Source: a virus. Taken from it: a stretch of 38,050 bases of DNA. The DNA is taken from IMG/VR virus record IMGVR_UViG_3300030419_001945, positions 1-38,050 of that record. The stretch is one strand, 5' to 3'. The number at the start of each line of letters is the position of its first letter. The stretch's first letter is position 1. A model generated the notes under the pieces. It did no database searches. It saw only the letters and a list, made by a program, of their open reading frames with translations, and had not been told where the DNA came from. Below are positions 18,901 through 23,700 of the stretch, piece after piece. The position numbers and the translations under genes are program-made.

Positions 18901-20702
18901 TTAGTGATGGCGAAGCTGGTTCATCCATATATTCAACAATATATACTAAAGTATGGTCAAGAGAATGGGTCAAAAGTTATGATGCTGCATACGATAAAGT
19001 ATATGAAGGTGCATTTACAAAAACATATACTAAAGCCTATGACAAAGTATATACTAAACTTTGGGAAGCAACATATACTAAACAATATGAAGGTGGATCT
19101 GCTGGTACAAGAACATACTCTGCTGATGTATCGTTCTTAAATCCATCTACTGCAGTTTCTTACGTAAGTGTACAAAACTATACAACTGGAACACTATACT
19201 TTAATCTTGCTGATTATGTAAAAACATATACCAAAGATTATACTAAAGTATGGAATGATGGCAGTACTGATTATACAAAAGTTTATAGCAAAGATTATAA
19301 TAAAACATATGAGGGTGAAGGTATCTTTAACTATAGAGGAACATTTGATGGCCTAATAGATTACAGTGCAGCATATACTAAAGTTTGGAATTTATCTACT
19401 AACTTCCTTCAAACTTATAGCCCAACATATACTGGTGATCAATACTTTGAGGCTCAATGGACTGGTGAAAGAACATCACATTCAACATATGTTGGTACTA
19501 CTAACTTCATTGGAGCTCATAGTGGTGCATTAGCAAATACTAAACCTCAACTATTTGTTAAGAAGGATGATGTATGGCAACAAGTTAAAAAGTTATGGGT
19601 AAGAGATGGTACATGGAAAGAAGTACCTTACTTCCATACTAAAGAAGGTGGTAATTGGAAACTTGTAAACATAGGTTATAAACATACAGACATATATCTA
19701 AATGGTACTTCAACAGGACCAACTGCAAATACAGAAGATCAGTTCTATATGAGAGGTGAAAATGTTGCAACAGGAACACCTGATACACTAGGTGATAATT
19801 CATCTAAAGGATCTCAATCTCTTACAGGTCATGATGGAGCTAAAACAGCTCACTTTGTAAATGAATTCCACTTAAAAGAATTCTTAGATCATAAAGGTAG
19901 AGATAGTGGTAATTATTTAACTATGACAACTATTCATGTTGGCCAACAAGATCGATTTGATAATATTTTTGTAATGGGTTCGAATACAGCTTCACGTCCT
20001 GCTATAGATTTAACTGGATTTGATACTATATCAGTTAACCAAGTGGATGGTGGAAGTGCTCAATCATTCCAACACTTAGTAAGAATATTAGTACATAATA
20101 ATGGTTATGTTGTAGGTAAAGGTGGTGATGGTGGAGATGCTGCTACAGATACTGCTGGTGCAGCAGGAGCAAACGGTGGTCCAGCTATTAAGACAGATGA
20201 TAAAGTTAAACTATTCATAGAAAATTATGGTACAATTGGTGGCGGTGGAGCCGGTGGTGGAGCTGGTGGTTTAACTATGTATAGTGATCCATCAACAGGT
20301 GCTAAGTCAAGTGAGTTTGCTGCTCAATCAGGATCTGGTGGTGGAGGTGGAGCTGGCTTTACAGTTGGTGCTGCAGGATCTACAGCAAGTGCTGTTACAG
20401 CAGCTGCAGGAGATGGTACACTTCTAACAGGTGGTATAGGAGCTAAACCAGATATATCATCTACCCATAACTCAAGAGTGCCTGGAGGTAAAGGTGGTGA
20501 CCTTGGTGGAATTGGTTTTGGTGCTAACATGGACGTAAACGAGACTGGTGCTTCAACAAGAACAATATGGGCTATGAGTGGAGATGGTGGAACACCTGGT
20601 AAAGCTGTTGATGGATATGATGAAGATCATGTTCACTTTATAGGACCAGGTGGATCAAACAGAGGGTTAATTGCTGGAGACGAAACATTCAAATTGGCTT
20701 AA
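12924..20702 (+). CDS. Giant tetrapeptide-repeat fibre-like protein with gp38-like glycine-rich adhesin tip
   Basis: 2592 residues. Residues 1-60 are a short lead. Roughly 63-2200 is an almost continuous tetrapeptide repeat, [Y/W/F]-x-x-x, with Lys at the third position in most units (Y-TKI-W-SKD-Y-DKV-Y). It is broken by Gly variants (Y-EGS-F-DGN-W) and five GPTYYGGF cassettes. About every fourth residue is aromatic; Cys is absent and Pro and Met are rare. From about 2206 the character changes: LFVKKDDVWQQVKKLWVRDG (a strand pattern seen in T-even distal fibre and gp38 proteins), then from about 2399 glycine-rich loops such as GGGGAGGGAGG and GGGGGAGF, as in polyglycine-helix adhesins. Best reading: a long fibre whose shaft is the repeat and whose tip binds the host. 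No Shine-Dalgarno sequence is visible before the ATG. The shaft matches no named family I know. Confidence 0.8.
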   Translation: MATRQYASSYTGADGTFVRSYLSTTAHTPLTSFSTAYEGTFGGYSGHYLKVESELLHGFIKAYTSEVGYTKVYNKNWEGSVLTNYTKQWAGNTSFMGGLEYLKTYETEWTKTYTGVYTKLWEKDYNKDYETTYTKIWEKAYTKTYTKAYVGVYTKLWEKDYTKIWTKTYVGAYLGNYTKLWEKDYTKVWAGPTYYGGFSDGQAGTATYTKIYVKAYDKVYEGSFDRNYDKDYTTIYVKAYDKTYEGSFDGNWNKDYVKAYDAVYTKIWTKAYVKAYDKTYEGTFDTGYAQTIDFATMFSDSGGAYGIGLVDYAQTYTGDVNYEGAAAYAGDFTYTKTYTKIYTKAVNFAGTKDFTKIWSKDYDKTYTKIWSKDYATDYNKTYTKIWSKDYGADYTTIYTKEYELSSAAYGADYSKDWSKGYVKAYVAQYSGQYTKLWSTDYTKIYTKSWNKDYAKAWVGEYTKLWEKDYNKDYTKTYSTDYSTDYNKTYTKGYTKAYVDGSSDVFTVTYEKDYTKTYTKIWSKDWDKDYTKTYTKAYDKVYEGSFDATYTKNYDADYTKIWSKDWAVVYSGEYNKSWEKDYSKAYTAVYAKVWSPSYSKDYTKIWSKLWSKDYSTDYVKTYTKNYVEDYSTDYTKTYTKDYTKVYAGTFINYNKAYEGATDFLKTYSVDYAAEVNYMSGSTAEFAAAYTKIWTKNYTKTYNKLWSKAYSKDYSKDYTTVYTKIWSKDYTKTWDGTAYAKNYTGVWEKDYVKIYAKVWTKSYIKEYVKAYAKAWTKDYEADYTKIYSGPFTKTYSTVYGAAEYAKDWNKVWTGAFTKVWSKVWQKDYGASYEKQYNKNYDKDYGADYSKNWVKAYDKVYEGAWTSTYTKIYSKDYSTDYTKIWSKVYAKDYSKDYGAAYNKDYAQEYTAVYNKNWERAYVKLTQEYTKVYTSGVLYTATYTGVFNFTKSYAQSITYTGDYSADYIKAWNSYEKTYTKVWQGAYVGQEKGYAKDYVGTAPYTGSFTKTYQSEGNFTGVETFNVSYIGAEKPYTKAYEGNATYTKTYTKAYEGDISYGKAFTKTYEGNITYTKAYSKVYSKDYDKDYEGLNASDIATQYTKTYSTDYQKDYAKDYVALTNYNKDYGKTYTGLTDYNKDYDKDYVGLLNYEKDYTGLIYYTGVGNYNKEYEGAFIGAATYTKHYLGTVNWDKDYEGIRHQMWAADYTKVWTAAYSIDYNKDYSKDWTAVYTKLWDKTYNKDYVDALGDNYVKQYTKDYQADYTKIWSTVYTKSYSKDYSKDWTTVYSKNWQQTNFLQVWSGDTDFTKTYTGAATYTGTTNFTVNYVKTYTGVLDYVRAYRTAVNYEGDVDYTKIWIKAYSGTTNFTGIHNFAGATDFNKLYTGVASNYSIAGYTKIYEKDYVKDYSTDYTKIWEKNYVKDYSTDYTKVWGKVYTKIWSKDYVKDYETTYTKIWAKNYVKAYDKVYTKIWTKTYVKDWVVTYAQHWHKNWVKDYGADYTKIWVGPTYYGGFASGSDTTNYTKIYAKVWSKDYVAAYQLSWQKDYTKIWEKNYVKNYDKDYSTDYTKIWSKDYDKVYTKIWDKVYTKNWLSTYAQHWHKNWVKAYQLSWTKNYDKIYTKDWGADYTKIWVGPTYYGGFASGSDTTNYTKVYAKVWDKEYTKIWSKDWHVDWSDDSSSYAQHWHKDYVAAYQLSWTKTYDKEYTKLWETDYTKIWVGPTYYGGFASGSDTTNYTKIYAKTWDKVYTKIWDREWAVDWTKDWITDYTKAWSTDYTKIWTKDYDKVYTKIWTKRYEKDYVKAYDKVYVKNYAVDWANNWVVNYDKDYETTYTKIWEKDYVKDYDAVYTKIWSKNYVKDYSTDYGKAYDAVYTKIWSKDYVKAYDKVYTKIWSKNYVKTYTKIWAVWIRYWSGVQAYVSPKAYTAAYSGILSYTGNYASGGYKKDYAKTWSVDYTKLWEKDYNKDYAANFTRNWHKLWEKNYGNEYTADYDKDWAGPTYYGGFSDGEAGSSIYSTIYTKVWSREWVKSYDAAYDKVYEGAFTKTYTKAYDKVYTKLWEATYTKQYEGGSAGTRTYSADVSFLNPSTAVSYVSVQNYTTGTLYFNLADYVKTYTKDYTKVWNDGSTDYTKVYSKDYNKTYEGEGIFNYRGTFDGLIDYSAAYTKVWNLSTNFLQTYSPTYTGDQYFEAQWTGERTSHSTYVGTTNFIGAHSGALANTKPQLFVKKDDVWQQVKKLWVRDGTWKEVPYFHTKEGGNWKLVNIGYKHTDIYLNGTSTGPTANTEDQFYMRGENVATGTPDTLGDNSSKGSQSLTGHDGAKTAHFVNEFHLKEFLDHKGRDSGNYLTMTTIHVGQQDRFDNIFVMGSNTASRPAIDLTGFDTISVNQVDGGSAQSFQHLVRILVHNNGYVVGKGGDGGDAATDTAGAAGANGGPAIKTDDKVKLFIENYGTIGGGGAGGGAGGLTMYSDPSTGAKSSEFAAQSGSGGGGGAGFTVGAAGSTASAVTAAAGDGTLLTGGIGAKPDISSTHNSRVPGGKGGDLGGIGFGANMDVNETGASTRTIWAMSGDGGTPGKAVDGYDEDHVHFIGPGGSNRGLIAGDETFKLA
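13108..19520 (+). repeat. Tandem tetrapeptide (12-bp quasi-period) coding repeat, giant protein 1
   Basis: The DNA shows a loose 12-base periodicity built from TAT/TGG + ACN + AAR + ATW-like units. The unit is conserved in protein much better than in DNA: TAT/TAC, AAA/AAG, ACT/ACA and GAT/GAC alternate freely, so exact DNA repeats are short. Five longer cassettes encoding GPTYYGGF interrupt it at 13494-13517, 17418-17441, 17796-17819, 18051-18074 and 18879-18902. Lower-regularity stretches with [F/Y]-TG and [F/Y]-EG units lie near 15720-16140, 16800-17060 and 19290-19530. Boundaries are approximate. Confidence 0.9.
17670..18221 (+). repeat. Copy A of a ~184-residue module shared by both giant proteins
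   Basis: This block encodes, in order: WLSTYAQHWHKNWVKAYQLSW, a GPTYYGGFASGSDTTNYTK cassette, KDWHVDW, YAQHWHKDYVAAYQLSW, a second GPTYYGGF cassette, and a W-AVDW/ITDY ending. The same order and nearly the same length recur at 23274-23828. These His/Gln/Pro-containing motifs stand out from the surrounding tetrapeptide repeat. Confidence 0.85.
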
Positions 20703-20711
20703 TTATAAAAA

Positions 20712-20719
20712 CATAAATA
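20712..20719 (+). promoter_or_regulatory. Putative T4-type late promoter (CATAAATA)
   Basis: CATAAATA is one mismatch from the T4 late-promoter box TATAAATA. It lies in the 36-base gap between the two giant genes, 19 bases before the ATG of the second. That distance leaves room for a short leader carrying AAGGA. Position and sequence fit a late structural promoter; no transcription evidence is available. Confidence 0.5.
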
Positions 20720-20721
20720 AG

Positions 20722-20739
20722 TAGGTAAAGGAATACCTA
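20722..20739 (+). promoter_or_regulatory. Ribosome binding site displayed in a hairpin loop
   Basis: TAGGTA (20722-20727) and TACCTA (20734-20739) can pair as a 6-bp stem around the loop AAGGAA (20728-20733), which contains the Shine-Dalgarno core AAGGA for the ATG at 20739. The stem reaches the A of the start codon. It may present or partly shield the ribosome site. Stability is modest. Confidence 0.45.
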
Positions 20740-23700
20740 TGGCCAATCCATTAAAGATAAAATATTCAGGTAGTACATTCAACGGTCTTCAAGTAATGAC
20801 CAATGAAGATATGGATTATATTGTCCATCAGCTTCTTACTGAATTTGTTGCAAATACTGGTCCTGGTACTATTTCAACAAATAGTGAACATACCAGCATT
20901 GGTTCATTTGTTGATACAAAACAAACAGAAAATGTAGGACAGACAACTCCTTCTGGTGCAACAACTACAGTTAGCACAACGACTGTATATCAAAATCAAA
21001 ACTCTATTACTGAGTCTGGAATAACTAGACCTCTTGAGTTCATTTCTAATACTAATCCAATAATACAACAAACAGATACAACTTTAAATGCATCATTCAT
21101 ATCAAGAGCATTATCTAATCTAACTGCAAACGGTTTAGGTTCATATGTTATGCAACCTACACAACCTAATAGTCAATATACATCCGTTCTTACATTAACA
21201 AACACTTTAACAAGCAATGGAAGTTCAGCAGGTAACACAACTCAGATTTGGCAAAGAACATCTGCAGCTGCACCAAGCGCTGTTCGTCCTTTAAAACTTA
21301 GTTATACAAATGGTGAGTTTAATGGTGAAATTTATGAAATGACAGACAGTCAAATAAAAGATTGGATTGTTAGATTAAGAAATAGAATGATGACTACCGG
21401 TATTGGTAAGTATGTACTACAAGATGAAGCACCTGCTACTGGAACATGGGTAAAGCAAGGTACTGCATTTATTGATGCAAGATATGTATTTGGTAATGAA
21501 AAAAATTATGTTAAAACATATACAAAAATATACAGTACAGATTATAGTAAAGATTGGTCCAAAGATTACACTACAGTATACTCTAAAGAATGGGCTGGTG
21601 ATTATTCAAAAACATATACTAAACTATATGGTAATGAATATGATAAGATATGGTCTAAAGATTATACTGCAACATATACAAAGCTATGGGAAAAGAATTA
21701 CGTAAAGACTTATGATGGTAATTATACTAAAACATATACAAAGATATGGGCTGGTGAAGTAGATTATTCAAAAGACTATTCAAAAGATTATAGTAAAGAT
21801 TATGAAAAAAATTGGACTAAAACTTATGAAGGTGAATATACAAAATTATGGTCTAAAGATTATTCTACTGATTACAGTAAAGCATATCAAAAAAATTATA
21901 CTAAGATATGGTCGAAAGATTATTCTACAGATTATGCAAAGTTATGGGCAAAGAATTATACAAGTGTAGAAACATTTGATCGTGATTGGGAAAAAGTATA
22001 CACTCATGATTGGACAAAAGCATATGAAAAAGATTATACAAGCGATCAAACTTATAGTCACGAATGGGTTAAAATATATTCTAAAAATTATGACAAAATA
22101 TTTGAAGGCTCATATTCTGGTGCTCAAATATATACTGGTTCATACACAAGCACTGGTAACTATTCAGTAAATTATAGTGGTACTGTTGCATATGAAGGTA
22201 CCTTTGATGTTGTTTATGCAAAGAATTTTACTAAAAGATATAGAAAAAATTATGAGAAACAATTTGCTAAAGAATGGTCAAAAGATTATATTGGTAATTA
22301 TACTAAAACTTATGTTGGATCATTTAGTAAAGACTATTCAAAAGATTATGATAAAAATTGGACTAAAGAATATACAAAAATTTATGAAGGTCATTTTGCA
22401 GGTGGTGCATATCAAAATGATTGGGAGAAACCTTATGCAAATGAATATACTAAGATATGGACTAAAACATATGTTGGTAACTATGTAAAAACATATACTA
22501 AAATATGGTCAAAACTTTGGGAAAAGATTTGGACAAAAGGATATCAAGCAGACTATAATAAAGAATATAATGTTTGGTATCTTAAAGATTGGACCAAAGA
22601 TTATAACCAAGACTACTCAGCTGATTATACAAAGATATGGACTAAGATTTGGTCTAAAGATTATGATGGTGAATATGGAGGATCATTTGATGCCACTTAT
22701 ACTAAAGCGTATACAAAGCGTTATGAAAAAGATTATGTAAAGACGTATTCAAAAGATTATGATAAAGACTATAGTGTAGATTATACAAAGATATGGTCTA
22801 AAAATTATGTAAAAGATTATGATAAAGATTATGTTAAAACTTATACTAAAATTTGGGCTAAAGTATGGCTTGGGGAATATACAAAAGGTTGGGTAAAAGG
22901 TTATGTAAAAGCCTATGATAAAGTTTATGAAGGTGCTTTTGATGCTAACTATACTAAAATTTGGGCCAAAATATATTCAAAAGATTATAGTACTGATTAT
23001 ACAAAGATATGGACTAAAAGATATTCAAAAGACTATGGTGCAGACTATACTAAAATATGGTCCAAAGATTATGACAAAGTTTATGAAGGTACATTTGATA
23101 CAGACTATACAAAAAATTGGGTTAAAACATATACAAAATTATGGGGTGCTGATTATACTAAGATATGGTCAAAAGATTATGGTGATGAATATGCTCAACA
23201 TTACCATAAAAATTATGTTAAAACATATACTAAAATTTGGACTAAAATCTGGGAGAAAGATTATACTAAAAATTGGCTTGTTGCATATGCTCAACATTGG
23301 CATAAGAATTGGGTTAAGGCTTATCAGTTATCTTGGACTAAAACATATACTAAAATCTACACCAAAGCCTGGGATAAAGAATATACTAAGATCTGGGTAG
23401 GACCAACTTATTATGGTGGATTTGCTTCTGGATCTGATACAACTAATTACACAAAAATATATACTAAAATTTGGGAAAAAGATTATGATAAAGTATGGTC
23501 TAAAGATTGGCATGTTGATTGGCAAGATGCATCCGAAGATAATTATGCTCAGCATTGGCATAAAGATTATGTAGCAGCTTATCAATTATCTTGGCATAAA
23601 TCATATGATAAAATTTATACTAAAATATGGGATAAAGATTATACCAAGATTTGGGTTGGACCGACATACTATGGTGGTTTTGCATCAGGATCTGATACAA

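Noticed and set aside
12924-20702. A frameshift or assembly artefact creating an over-long gene
   Set aside because: The frame stays open with a consistent repeat phase and ends in a coherent adhesin-like domain; a second independent giant with the same design follows, so an error is unlikely. Collapse or expansion of repeat copy number in assembly cannot be excluded.
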